Assembly (NCBI GenBank): GCA_902826155.1
Contig: CADEDU010000029.1
Location: 1-24,851 of the forward strand
Direction of reading: 5' to 3'
Source of the DNA: an uncultured beta proteobacterium
GTDB lineage: Bacteria; Pseudomonadota; Gammaproteobacteria; Burkholderiales; SG8-39
Length of the DNA: 24,851 nucleotides
In this document: one piece after another, positions 7,846 to 14,950 of the stretch
Layout: each line of letters begins with the position of its first letter
How positions within the stretch are numbered: position 1 is the stretch's first letter
Translations under genes and position numbers: made by a program
Notes under the pieces: generated by a model
What the model was told of the DNA's origin: nothing
What the model saw: the letters and a program-made list of their open reading frames with translations, nothing else
Databases searched by the model: none

Positions 7846-9141
7846 CTAACGCATGAAACTGGTCAGGTACAGCGACAGGGTGGGAAATGCGATCACCAGC
7901 GCCAGGCCGACAATGGCGGCTAGCACGAACGGCATGACGCCGCGGAAGACAGTCCAGGTCGGCACCTCGGGCACCAGCGATTTCACGACGAACACGTTCA
8001 TGCCCACCGGCGGGGTCATCAGACCCAGCTCCACCACGATGACGACGATGATGCCGAACCAGATCGGATCGATGCCCAGTGCTTTGATCATGGGAAAGAA
8101 CACCGGCAGCGTGAGGAACATCATCGCCAGGCTGTCGAACACGCAGCCGAGCACGATGTAGATCAGGCACATCGCCAGGATCACGCCGAGCGGCGACACG
8201 TCGAGCGCTTTGATCCAGCCCGTCATCGCGCTGGGCAGACCGGCGATGGTCAGGAAGTTGCTGAACACCAGCGCGCCTGCGCCCACGACCATGATGCTCG
8301 CGGTGGTGAGGCCCGACTCCACCAGCGCCAGACGCAAGGCCCGTGCACTCTCGCGCTTCAGGCGAAGCACCAGAAACACGAGCGCACCTGCGGCACCGAT
8401 GCCGGCACCTTCAGTGGGAGTGAACCAACCCAGATAGAGTCCGCCGAGCACCAACGCGAACAACGCGCCGATCGCCCAGATGCGACGCAACGCCGCGAGC
8501 TTCTGCGCGAACGGAACTCTATCCACCGGTTTCGCTGCGCCGGGCTGCACCACGACCGTCGCCCACGCCGCGGCCATATAGAGCGCCATCATGAGCACGC
8601 CCGGAATGATGCCGGCGACGAACAGCTTGGCGATGTCGGTCTCGGTCAGGATGCCGAAGATCACCATCGGCACGCTCGGTGGAATGAGAATACCCAGCGT
8701 GCCGCCCGCCGCCACCGCACCGCACGCCAGGCCGTCGGAGTAGCCATAGCGCTTCATCGGCGGGATCGACACCTTCGACATCGTCGCCGCCGTGGCGATC
8801 GAACTGCCGCACACGGCAGCGAACGCCCCGCATGCAGCCACGGTTGCCTGCGCCAGCCCGCCGCGCAGATGTCCGACCCAGCTGCGAGCCGCATCGAACA
8901 ACTCGTTCGACAGGCCCGCCCGATGGATCAGCGCGCCCATCAGCACGAACATCGGCAGCACCGATAGGCCGTAGTTCATGGTGAAGTCGAGCACCTGCTG
9001 GCTCATCATCGAGTACCCGGCCTCCCAGCCGCGCACGTAGGCAAAGCCGGCGGTACCGATCGCGAGCATGCCGAAGCCGAGCGGCACGCCCAGAAAGCAG
9101 ACGATGAACAGCGCGGCAAACGCGAGCAGAGCGATGGTCAT
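7846..9141 (-). CDS. dctM: TRAP transporter large permease subunit, DctM family
   Basis: This 431-residue, strongly hydrophobic protein has the length and multi-helix profile of the 12-TM TRAP permease. Typical stretches are FIVCFLGVPLGFGMLAIG near residue 12, LPMFVLMGALIHRAGLS near 61-77, the conserved ATVAACGAFAAVCGSSIATAATM segment near 98-120, and the late LTLPVFFPMIKALGIDPIWFG and GLMTPPVGMNVFVVK stretches. It couples substrate uptake to a sodium or proton gradient together with DctQ and the periplasmic DctP. The gene starts 6 nt after dctQ. It is the third gene of a P-Q-M set and leads directly into the catabolic genes. Confidence 0.95.
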   Translation of the reverse strand: MTIALLAFAALFIVCFLGVPLGFGMLAIGTAGFAYVRGWEAGYSMMSQQVLDFTMNYGLSVLPMFVLMGALIHRAGLSNELFDAARSWVGHLRGGLAQATVAACGAFAAVCGSSIATAATMSKVSIPPMKRYGYSDGLACGAVAAGGTLGILIPPSVPMVIFGILTETDIAKLFVAGIIPGVLMMALYMAAAWATVVVQPGAAKPVDRVPFAQKLAALRRIWAIGALFALVLGGLYLGWFTPTEGAGIGAAGALVFLVLRLKRESARALRLALVESGLTTASIMVVGAGALVFSNFLTIAGLPSAMTGWIKALDVSPLGVILAMCLIYIVLGCVFDSLAMMFLTLPVFFPMIKALGIDPIWFGIIVVIVVELGLMTPPVGMNVFVVKSLVPEVPTWTVFRGVMPFVLAAIVGLALVIAFPTLSLYLTSFMR

Positions 9142-9147
9142 TGGCGG

Positions 9148-9669
9148 CTACTCGCGCGGCGCTGAGGTGCCGGCGGGGCGGCCACCCCGACTGGCCGAGG
9201 CGGCCGTCTGCTTCCCGCCCAGGTCACTCACGACCATGGCAACCAGCACCAGCACGGTCAGGCCCGCGAGCGTGCTCGCCACGAATGCCGCGGGGGCGAC
9301 GGGCAGACTGAGAAAACCGATGACGTCGCGGTTGGTGGCGAGCATCTGCGCGTGACCCCACAGCTTCCAGCTCACCAAGACGAGCACGATCGCTGAAATG
9401 GCCGCGATGACGGCGCGGTGCCAGCGTCGACCGCGTTCACCGAACAGGCCATCGATCAGCGAGACACTGATGTGCTCGCGCCGCGCGGTGATGAGCGGCA
9501 GCGCGATGAAGATCGCGGTCACCATCGAGTACTGCACCAGTTCGGTCGCCCCGGGCAGCGGACGGTTGATCACATACCGGCCGATGACATCCAGCACGGT
9601 GATCACCATCATCAGCAGCAGCGCCAGCGCGACCAGGGCTTCGACCAGCTGTTCTGCGATCTTGTGCAT
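9148..9669 (-). CDS. dctQ: TRAP transporter small permease subunit, DctQ family
   Basis: This 173-residue membrane protein with about four hydrophobic segments has the usual DctQ pattern: an early helix (LVALALLLMMVITVLDVIGRYVINRPLPGATELVQY) followed by the conserved LITARREHISV. I placed the start at the ATG 9667-9669, ten bases after the dctP stop, because translation from there begins directly before the first helix. A longer in-frame start at 9744 would add 25 arginine- and serine-rich residues that overlap the end of dctP. The Shine-Dalgarno sequence is weak, so coupling to dctP translation is likely. The C-terminal 20 residues are charged and low in complexity. Confidence 0.92.
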   Translation of the reverse strand: MHKIAEQLVEALVALALLLMMVITVLDVIGRYVINRPLPGATELVQYSMVTAIFIALPLITARREHISVSLIDGLFGERGRRWHRAVIAAISAIVLVLVSWKLWGHAQMLATNRDVIGFLSLPVAPAAFVASTLAGLTVLVLVAMVVSDLGGKQTAASASRGGRPAGTSAPRE

Positions 9670-9679
9670 CGATACGCGT

Positions 9680-10699
9680 CTACTTGCCCGCTGCTGCGAT
9701 CTGCGCGCGATAGAACTCGAGCGCCGCCTTGCCGTCGACGCCACGTTTATTGGCTTCGGTGATCCAGTCGTCTTCGACGGCCTTGGTCATGCGCCGGAAC
9801 TCGTCGCCGAACTGCTGCGAAGCGTTGGTCATGGTCATGCCCTGACCGGCGAGCTGCTTGAGCACCGCGTCGTTCGCCGCATCGAGCGCACCGACGCGCC
9901 GCGCGAATGCTTCGCCGCCCAGGCCGTTGAGCGCGTCCTGGTCGGCCTTGGGCAGTGCATTCCACTTGCCCTCGTTCATCGCCAGCAGGAACGTCGGCGC
10001 GGGCCCGATCCCGGGAATCGAGATCATGTATTTGGTGTCGCGCGCCAGATTGAAATTGAGCACGTCGATCGGCGACACCGAGCTGTAGGCATCCACCGTT
10101 CCCTTCGATACGAACTCGAAGAAGCGCACCGCCGGGCTGGTGACGATGCCCGAGGAGAAATGGCCGTACACCTTCGCGGCCAGCCCCGGTGTCGTCGCGA
10201 TCTTCATGCGCTTCAGCTGCTCGATGGTGGTGACGTTCTCTTTGAGCGACTGCAGGTTCTGTTTGGGCAGGGTCAACACCGCGAGCGTCTTCACGCCCTT
10301 GGTCTCGCCGGCGGCGGCGAAGTACTTCTCGTAGGTGCGCCACATCGCCACCGCGGTCGCCTGCGCGCTGCCGCTCGAGCCGGGCACTTCGGAAGCCTGG
10401 AACAGATACAGCCGGTTGGGGACGACACCGGAGTACTGGTAGGCGATGTCGGCGCCGCCCTTGACCACCAGATCGAGTTGCCCGGGTGGTGGGGCGAGGT
10501 TGCTCGGAGCGAACTCGACGACCACGCGCCCACCAGTGGCCTGGGTGATGTCTTTCACCCACGGCTGGAACAACTGGGTGTTGACCGGATGCGTCGGTGG
10601 AATGAACGAATTGAACAGCAATTTGGTCTGCGCATGCGCAGCGCCGACCGTTGCGCCGGCCGCGACGACGGCGAACGCCGCACGAATGAATCGATGCAC
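9680..10699 (-). CDS. dctP: TRAP transporter periplasmic substrate-binding protein, DctP family
   Basis: This 339-residue protein starts at GTG (10697-10699), chosen because a strong AGGAGGAG lies seven bases upstream and because translation then begins with a clean Sec signal peptide (basic HRFIR, hydrophobic core, cleavage expected after AHA near residue 23). The mature part follows the DctP fold: FNSFIPPTHPVNTQLFQPW, then WVKDITQATGGRVVVEF, GGADIAYQY and a late segment of alternating helices. In most DctP proteins a conserved arginine in the KIR motif clamps the substrate carboxylate. The corresponding stretch here reads MKIATTP (A168), which may mean a ligand without a free carboxylate or a different binding mode. 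It is the first gene of the P-Q-M set. Confidence 0.92.
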   Translation of the reverse strand: MHRFIRAAFAVVAAGATVGAAHAQTKLLFNSFIPPTHPVNTQLFQPWVKDITQATGGRVVVEFAPSNLAPPPGQLDLVVKGGADIAYQYSGVVPNRLYLFQASEVPGSSGSAQATAVAMWRTYEKYFAAAGETKGVKTLAVLTLPKQNLQSLKENVTTIEQLKRMKIATTPGLAAKVYGHFSSGIVTSPAVRFFEFVSKGTVDAYSSVSPIDVLNFNLARDTKYMISIPGIGPAPTFLLAMNEGKWNALPKADQDALNGLGGEAFARRVGALDAANDAVLKQLAGQGMTMTNASQQFGDEFRRMTKAVEDDWITEANKRGVDGKAALEFYRAQIAAAGK

Positions 10700-10706
10700 C
10701 TCGAGT

Positions 10707-10714
10707 CTCCTCCT
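10707..10714 (-). promoter_or_regulatory. Strong ribosome binding site for dctP
   Basis: The minus strand reads AGGAGGAG followed by a 7-base spacer (ACTCGAG) and the GTG start of dctP. It is the best Shine-Dalgarno sequence on the minus strand of this window and it decides the choice of a GTG start, since the frame is open for another 52 codons upstream. A strong site fits the need for excess binding protein over the permease. Confidence 0.8.
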
Positions 10715-10740
10715 CTTGAGCAGGCCCGAAGATACCGCCT

Positions 10741-11655
10741 TTAGCGCCGCGCGGTCTGGCCGATTGCGATGCCCGCCAGCACCAGCAGGAAACCGCCGAA
10801 AGCGACCAGGGTCGTGGTCTCGCCCAGCAACGCGAACGCGAGCACCATGCCCCACACGGGTACCAGGTGAATGCCGAACCCCGCTTTCGCCGGACCGAGC
10901 TTGTCGAGCGCGTAGTTGTAGGTGACCGTGACCAGGATCGCGCCGGGAAAGATCATGTAGGCCAGCCCCCAGATCACCGCCGCGTTGAACTGCTGGGGGA
11001 AGCCGGCGGCGATTTCAATCAGCGCGAGTGGAATGCCGATGATCACGCCGATCATCGCCAGCACCGCGAGGAATCCCCACGGCGACAGATGCAGCGGCCG
11101 GCGCGGCACCAGCACCGAATAGAGCGACCACGTGACCATGCCGCTGGCCATGATGAGATCGCCGACGTTGAAAGCGAGCGAACCGTCGGCGGCGCGCGAG
11201 CCGCCCAGCACGATCATCACCACACCGACGATCGAGATCGCCACGCCGATCCACTCGCCCGGCGCTGATCGCCGGCCGAAGAAGAGCGCCGAGAGCACCA
11301 GGATCCAGATCGGCACGGTGGAATTGAGCAGCGCCGCATTCACCGCGCTCGAATGGCGCAGGCCCCACAGAAAAATCGAGTTCTGCAGCGTCGTGCCGAG
11401 CACCGCCAGCGCCAGAAGGATGCGCCAGTTCGCGCGCAGGCTGGCGCGCTCGCGCCGCAATTCGGGCAAGGCGAACGGCACCATGACCAGCAGGATGACG
11501 GACCAGCGCACGATCGATAGCACACCGGGCGTCAAGTGCTGGGTGACCGTCTTGCCGGCGATCGACTGCCCTGCCCACAGCGCCGCGGTGAGCGCGAGAA
11601 AGATCCACGCGTTGCGCCGTTGAATCGCAGCGCGGTCGTCGGTGGTTTCTGCCAT
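10741..11655 (-). CDS. EamA-family (DMT superfamily) transporter, copy 1
   Basis: This 304-residue protein has about ten hydrophobic helices arranged as two EamA repeats, the first beginning WIFLALTAALWAGQSIAGKTV and the second FNVGDLIMASGMVTWSLYSVLV. Such proteins move metabolites, often amino acids or other small organic molecules, out of the cell. The ATG at 11653-11655 is preferred over an upstream TTG at 11668-11670, as it starts closer to the first helix and is a stronger start codon. It is the last of three tandem EamA genes, 41 nt before dctP and on the same strand. The substrate cannot be read from the sequence. Confidence 0.9.
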   Translation of the reverse strand: MAETTDDRAAIQRRNAWIFLALTAALWAGQSIAGKTVTQHLTPGVLSIVRWSVILLVMVPFALPELRRERASLRANWRILLALAVLGTTLQNSIFLWGLRHSSAVNAALLNSTVPIWILVLSALFFGRRSAPGEWIGVAISIVGVVMIVLGGSRAADGSLAFNVGDLIMASGMVTWSLYSVLVPRRPLHLSPWGFLAVLAMIGVIIGIPLALIEIAAGFPQQFNAAVIWGLAYMIFPGAILVTVTYNYALDKLGPAKAGFGIHLVPVWGMVLAFALLGETTTLVAFGGFLLVLAGIAIGQTARR

Positions 11656-11683
11656 CGGGCGGGTCGCCAAGATCAGCGCTGCG

Positions 11684-12598
11684 CTATGCGAGCCGGCGAT
11701 TGGCGAGCACGATGCCGGCCAACACCAGGATCAAGCCGACGATGTGATAGCCGTGGATCTGCTCGCCGAGCACGAAGTAGGCGCCGATGGTGCCGAAGAT
11801 CGGCGCGAGATGCGTGAACGGCGCGGAATGCACCGGGCCGATCCGATCGACGCCGTAGTTGAACACGATGGTCGCGAACACCGTACGCAGCACCACGACA
11901 TAGAAGATCGACACGAACACACTCGTGGCGAGCACCGGGTGGGCGGTGCCGTGCGCTAGATCCCAGGCGTAGAGCGGTGCGGCGATGGCCGTGCCGATCG
12001 TGCCGGTGACCGCCACGAAAGCCATCGGCGAGAGCTTGGTGCGATGCGGCAGCAGGAACAGGTGTGCCGCCCACAGCATCATCGCGAGCAGGATGAGCAG
12101 ATCCGACGCATTGAAGCGCAGCACGAAGATGTTGCCCGGATCACCGCGGAAGATGATCGCCGCCACGCCCAGGATCGACAGCACGAACCCGGCGATCTCC
12201 AAGCCGCGCGGCGCACGCCGGAACACCAGCCAGTTGATCAGCAACACCCATACCGGCACCGACGAGTTGAGGAGCGCGTGCGAGGTAGCGGTGGTGTGCC
12301 GGAACGCCACGAAGATCAGCCAGAAGAAGCCGAACGTGCTGACGACGCCGATGGTGAGCATCACCGGCCAGCGCGCGACGATCTGCGCCCAGTTGTCGCG
12401 CACTTCGCGCCAGGCGATGAGCCAGGCGATGGTGGAGCCGGCCCCCCACATCCAGAACGTGAGCGCCGCCGGCGAGATCTTGTCGTACACCGCCTTGCCG
12501 GCGATGCCGGTGCCGGCCCACAGCGCGCTGGCCAGCACGAGCGCACAGTAAGCAAGCGTCAGGTTGCGAGGGGCGCTGAGCCCGGAAGTCGGCGTCAT
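11684..12598 (-). CDS. EamA-family (DMT superfamily) transporter, copy 2
   Basis: This 304-residue polytopic protein has two EamA repeats (first helix LAYCALVLASALWAGTGIAGKAV; second repeat starting FNASDLLILLAMMLWAAHLF). It differs clearly from its two neighbours, so the three copies are old paralogues and not a recent duplication. Its ATG (12596-12598) overlaps the stop codon of a nine-codon mini-ORF as ATGA, and the first 16 bases of the gene are repeated 26 bp upstream. This suggests that its translation depends on ribosomes arriving from the preceding gene. It is 28 nt upstream of copy 1. Confidence 0.9.
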   Translation of the reverse strand: MTPTSGLSAPRNLTLAYCALVLASALWAGTGIAGKAVYDKISPAALTFWMWGAGSTIAWLIAWREVRDNWAQIVARWPVMLTIGVVSTFGFFWLIFVAFRHTTATSHALLNSSVPVWVLLINWLVFRRAPRGLEIAGFVLSILGVAAIIFRGDPGNIFVLRFNASDLLILLAMMLWAAHLFLLPHRTKLSPMAFVAVTGTIGTAIAAPLYAWDLAHGTAHPVLATSVFVSIFYVVVLRTVFATIVFNYGVDRIGPVHSAPFTHLAPIFGTIGAYFVLGEQIHGYHIVGLILVLAGIVLANRRLA

Positions 12599-12624
12599 AC
12601 TCTGGTCGCGGAAGTCGGCGTCAT
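12583..12624 (-). repeat. Tandem duplication of a gene start: 16-bp repeat at 26-bp offset
   Basis: On the minus strand ATGACGCCGACTTCCG occurs twice, at 12624-12609 and at 12598-12583. The second copy is the start of EamA copy 2. The first copy's ATG overlaps the TGA stop of EamA copy 3 (ATGA). The 26-bp offset is the signature of a local tandem duplication. See the mini-ORF entry for its coding consequence. Confidence 0.85.
12595..12624 (-). CDS. Nine-codon leader mini-ORF (MTPTSATRV) between EamA copies 3 and 2
   Basis: Reading from the ATG at 12622-12624 gives MTPTSATRV and a TGA at 12595-12597. Its start overlaps the stop of EamA copy 3 as ATGA, and its stop overlaps the start of EamA copy 2 as ATGA. 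The mini-ORF exists because the start region of copy 2 was duplicated. It could let terminating ribosomes hop from gene to gene, or be a silent by-product. Whether it is translated is unknown; the peptide itself is unlikely to have a function. Confidence 0.35.
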   Translation of the reverse strand: MTPTSATRV

Positions 12625-13559
12625 GATCGGGCTACCGAGCGATTGCAGACCGCCACGCCGCCCAATACGAGCGCGAAACCGAGCAGGTGAAACCAGCCGA
12701 ACGGTTCGCCGAGCAATCCCACCGACATGAATGCGCCGAACACCGGCACCAGGTGGATGAAGATCGATGCCCGCGACGGCCCCACGCGCATCACGCCGAC
12801 GTTGAGAAACACCGTGGCGAGCAACGAGGACAGCAGGCCCAGATAGAGGATGGCACCGAGCACCCGCGGCGTGAAGGCGAGCACGCCCGGATCGCGGATC
12901 ACCTCCACCAGATGCACCGGCGCGATCAGCGCGGCCCCCACCAGACCAGTGATGCACGCCAGCGCGTAAGGCGAGAGCTCACGCGGGCATCGCTTGACCA
13001 GCGCCGCGTAGATGCCCCAGATCAGCATCGAAGCCAGCGCGATCACGTCGCCGACGTTGAACTCCAGTCGCGCGAGCCGCGCCGGATCGCCATGACTGAT
13101 GATCGCGATCACACCCAGCAGCGACACCGCGAAACCGCCCAATTCGCGCGAAGACGGCCGGGCGCGGTCGAGCAGCCACACCGCGAGCATCACGGTGAGC
13201 GGAATCGTGGAGTTGAACAACTGCACGTGCAGCGCGGTGGTGTGCTGCAGCGCCCAGAACGTGAGCGTGCTCTGCCAGGTCGTGCCGAACAGTCCGCACA
13301 GGAAGATCGTCATCGCCGCGCGGCGGATCACCGGCCAGTGCGCACGCAGTTCGCCCCACACGAACGGCAATATCACCGCGGCAGCGATGAACCAGCGCCA
13401 GAACGCCAGCGTGAACGGCGAAACCTCCTCGCGCAGGGCACGCACGATCACCGAATTGCCCGCCCAGAACATCGAGGCGAGCGTGAGCAGCGCATAAGCG
13501 ACGAGAATGCGCGAGCCCGGAGGAGCCGCATGCAGTGCCGAGGAGTGGGACTGAGCCAC
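12621..13559 (-). CDS. EamA-family (DMT superfamily) transporter, copy 3
   Basis: This 312-residue protein has two EamA repeats of about five helices each (first helix ILVAYALLTLASMFWAGNSV, second repeat beginning FNVGDVIALASMLIWGIYAAL). The start is a GTG at 13557-13559 with an AAGGTGA-like sequence about a dozen bases upstream; no in-frame ATG gives a better N-terminus before the first helix. It is the first gene of the long minus-strand run and faces lgt divergently across 261 bp, so the promoter of the run probably lies in that gap. The substrate is unknown. Confidence 0.88.
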   Translation of the reverse strand: MAQSHSSALHAAPPGSRILVAYALLTLASMFWAGNSVIVRALREEVSPFTLAFWRWFIAAAVILPFVWGELRAHWPVIRRAAMTIFLCGLFGTTWQSTLTFWALQHTTALHVQLFNSTIPLTVMLAVWLLDRARPSSRELGGFAVSLLGVIAIISHGDPARLARLEFNVGDVIALASMLIWGIYAALVKRCPRELSPYALACITGLVGAALIAPVHLVEVIRDPGVLAFTPRVLGAILYLGLLSSLLATVFLNVGVMRVGPSRASIFIHLVPVFGAFMSVGLLGEPFGWFHLLGFALVLGGVAVCNRSVARS

Positions 13560-13720
13560 TGGGACGACCGATCACCTTTCTGTTCGACAAACCTTTTTCG
13601 CCCCGGTCTTCCGGTCACCCGTTTCCCCGATGCCCCCGGTTCCATGCGCCAGAAGGTGTCTCGGCAGGCCCCGACATGGAAGTTCCGCTCATGCGCGGGG
13701 GCGCTTGGGGATGGCGCTCT

Positions 13721-13726
13721 TATAAT
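13721..13726 (+). promoter_or_regulatory. Candidate -10 element (TATAAT) for lgt
   Basis: A perfect TATAAT stands in the 261-bp gap between the divergent EamA copy 3 and lgt, about 95 bp before the lgt start. It stands out against the GC-rich surroundings. I see no good TTGACA-like hexamer 16-18 bp upstream. The predicted leader would be roughly 85-90 nt. The rest of the gap (13560-13820) shows no gene that I can support. Confidence 0.45.
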
Positions 13727-13820
13727 TTGGGGTTCTGCACCAGCAGGCTGAGGCTTCCCGGCTGAATCGTGTAGAGCATCCGTTCATCCACATTCTACTG
13801 AACCGCATCGCGGCACCAGC

Positions 13821-14612
13821 GTGCTCCAACATCCGAATTTCGATCCGATCGCACTGCAACTCGGGCCTGTCGCCATTCGTTGGTACGGCTTGATGTACTT
13901 GGTGGCGTTCGCGCTGTTCTTCTTTCTCACTCGCCATCGGGCACGCAAGCAGCCCTGGCATGGCGGCAGCGACCAGCTCGTCGACGATCTGCTGTTCTAC
14001 GGCGTGCTCGGCGTGATCCTCGGAGGCCGCCTCGGGTACGTGCTGTTCTACAAGGCCGGCCACTTCCTTGCGCATCCGCTGGACATCATCAAGGTGTGGG
14101 AAGGGGGCATGTCGTTCCACGGCGGATTTCTGGGCGTGCTGGTCGCGCTGTGGCTGGTGGCGCGCAAGCACAACCTGCGCTGGCTTGCCATCACCGATCT
14201 GGTCGCCCCGCAGATCCCGCTCGGGTTGGCCGCGGGCCGCATGGGCAATTTCATCAATGGCGAGTTGTACGGCCGCGTTACCGACATAGCCTGGGGCATG
14301 GTGTTCCAGTCGCACGGCGGCGGGCCGCTGCCACGCCATCCGTCGCAGCTTTACCAGTTCGCGCTGGAGGGATTGGCGCTGTTCGTCGTCCTGTGGCTCT
14401 ATTCGTCGCGCCGGCGCCCCGTGGGCGCGGTTTCGGCGCTATTCTTGATCGGCTACGGCGTGTTTCGATTCATCGCAGAGTTCTTTCGCGAGCCGGACGA
14501 TTTCCTCGGATTGCTCGCGCTGAACTGGTCGATGGGGCAGTGGCTGTCGCTGCCGATGATCATCATCGGCGTCATGATGTTGGCGTGGGCGTCGAAGCGG
14601 GCCGCGGCCTGA
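13821..14612 (+). CDS. lgt: Prolipoprotein diacylglyceryl transferase
   Basis: Lgt is the inner-membrane enzyme that transfers diacylglycerol from phosphatidylglycerol to the lipobox cysteine of prolipoproteins. The 263-residue protein has the normal length and about seven membrane segments. Diagnostic stretches are [17 protein letters not shown] near residue 14, [11 protein letters not shown] at 95-105 with the essential histidine at H100, and the Lgt signature [14 protein letters not shown] at 139-152 (R140, N143). The late arginine lies in [12 protein letters not shown]. The start is a GTG, and the resulting [15 protein letters not shown] matches the usual betaproteobacterial N-terminus. 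It is the first gene of a plus-strand group with ydcH-like and HtrA-like genes. Confidence 0.97.
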   Translation: MLQHPNFDPIALQLGPVAIRWYGLMYLVAFALFFFLTRHRARKQPWHGGSDQLVDDLLFYGVLGVILGGRLGYVLFYKAGHFLAHPLDIIKVWEGGMSFHGGFLGVLVALWLVARKHNLRWLAITDLVAPQIPLGLAAGRMGNFINGELYGRVTDIAWGMVFQSHGGGPLPRHPSQLYQFALEGLALFVVLWLYSSRRRPVGAVSALFLIGYGVFRFIAEFFREPDDFLGLLALNWSMGQWLSLPMIIIGVMMLAWASKRAAA

Positions 14613-14633
14613 ACCGGGCGACGGCGCGAACCG

Positions 14634-14852
14634 ATGGGCCGCGATCTGCTCGAAAGTGAACGGCGTGCGCTCACCGAGCGGCTGATCGAGCTGCAACTCG
14701 AGCATCGCGATCTGGACGCGGCGATCGAGCACCTCGAATCGGTCCCGCTGCACGACCAGTTGCAGGTGCGCCGGATGAAGAAACGCAAACTGGTGCTGAA
14801 GGATCAGATCACCTGGCTCGAACGGCAGCTCGAGCCCGATGAGCCGGCGTAA
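14634..14852 (+). CDS. YdcH family (DUF465) small helical protein
   Basis: This 72-residue, highly charged, all-helical protein matches the YdcH/DUF465 type: heptad-like leucines through ESERRALTERLIELQLEHRDLDAAI, then the typical basic C-terminal helix RRMKKRKLVLKDQITWLERQL. A short coiled-coil hairpin is expected. The biochemical role of the family is not established. It begins 21 nt after lgt and is probably co-transcribed with it. No cysteines and no signal peptide are present. Confidence 0.85.
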   Translation: MGRDLLESERRALTERLIELQLEHRDLDAAIEHLESVPLHDQLQVRRMKKRKLVLKDQITWLERQLEPDEPA

Positions 14853-14906
14853 TCGTAGTGGCGTAGTCGTAGCGATTGCCGCGCCGGTCGAAGTCGAACC
14901 CAATCA

Positions 14907-14928
14907 TGGCCGCGCCGATGTGCGGCCA
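14907..14928 (+). other. Small hairpin upstream of the HtrA-like gene
   Basis: TGGCCGC (14907-14913) pairs perfectly with GCGGCCA (14922-14928) around an 8-base loop, in the 98-nt gap between the ydcH-like and HtrA-like genes. No T-run follows, so it is a weak terminator at best. It lies about 20 nt before the chosen ATG and could influence translation. It may be chance in GC-rich DNA. Confidence 0.3.
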
Positions 14929-14950
14929 CCGCGATGAAACAGGTTTGAAC

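Noticed and set aside
9398..10744. A 448-codon open frame on the plus strand
   Set aside because: It is antisense to dctQ and dctP, which have secure assignments and a strong ribosome binding site.
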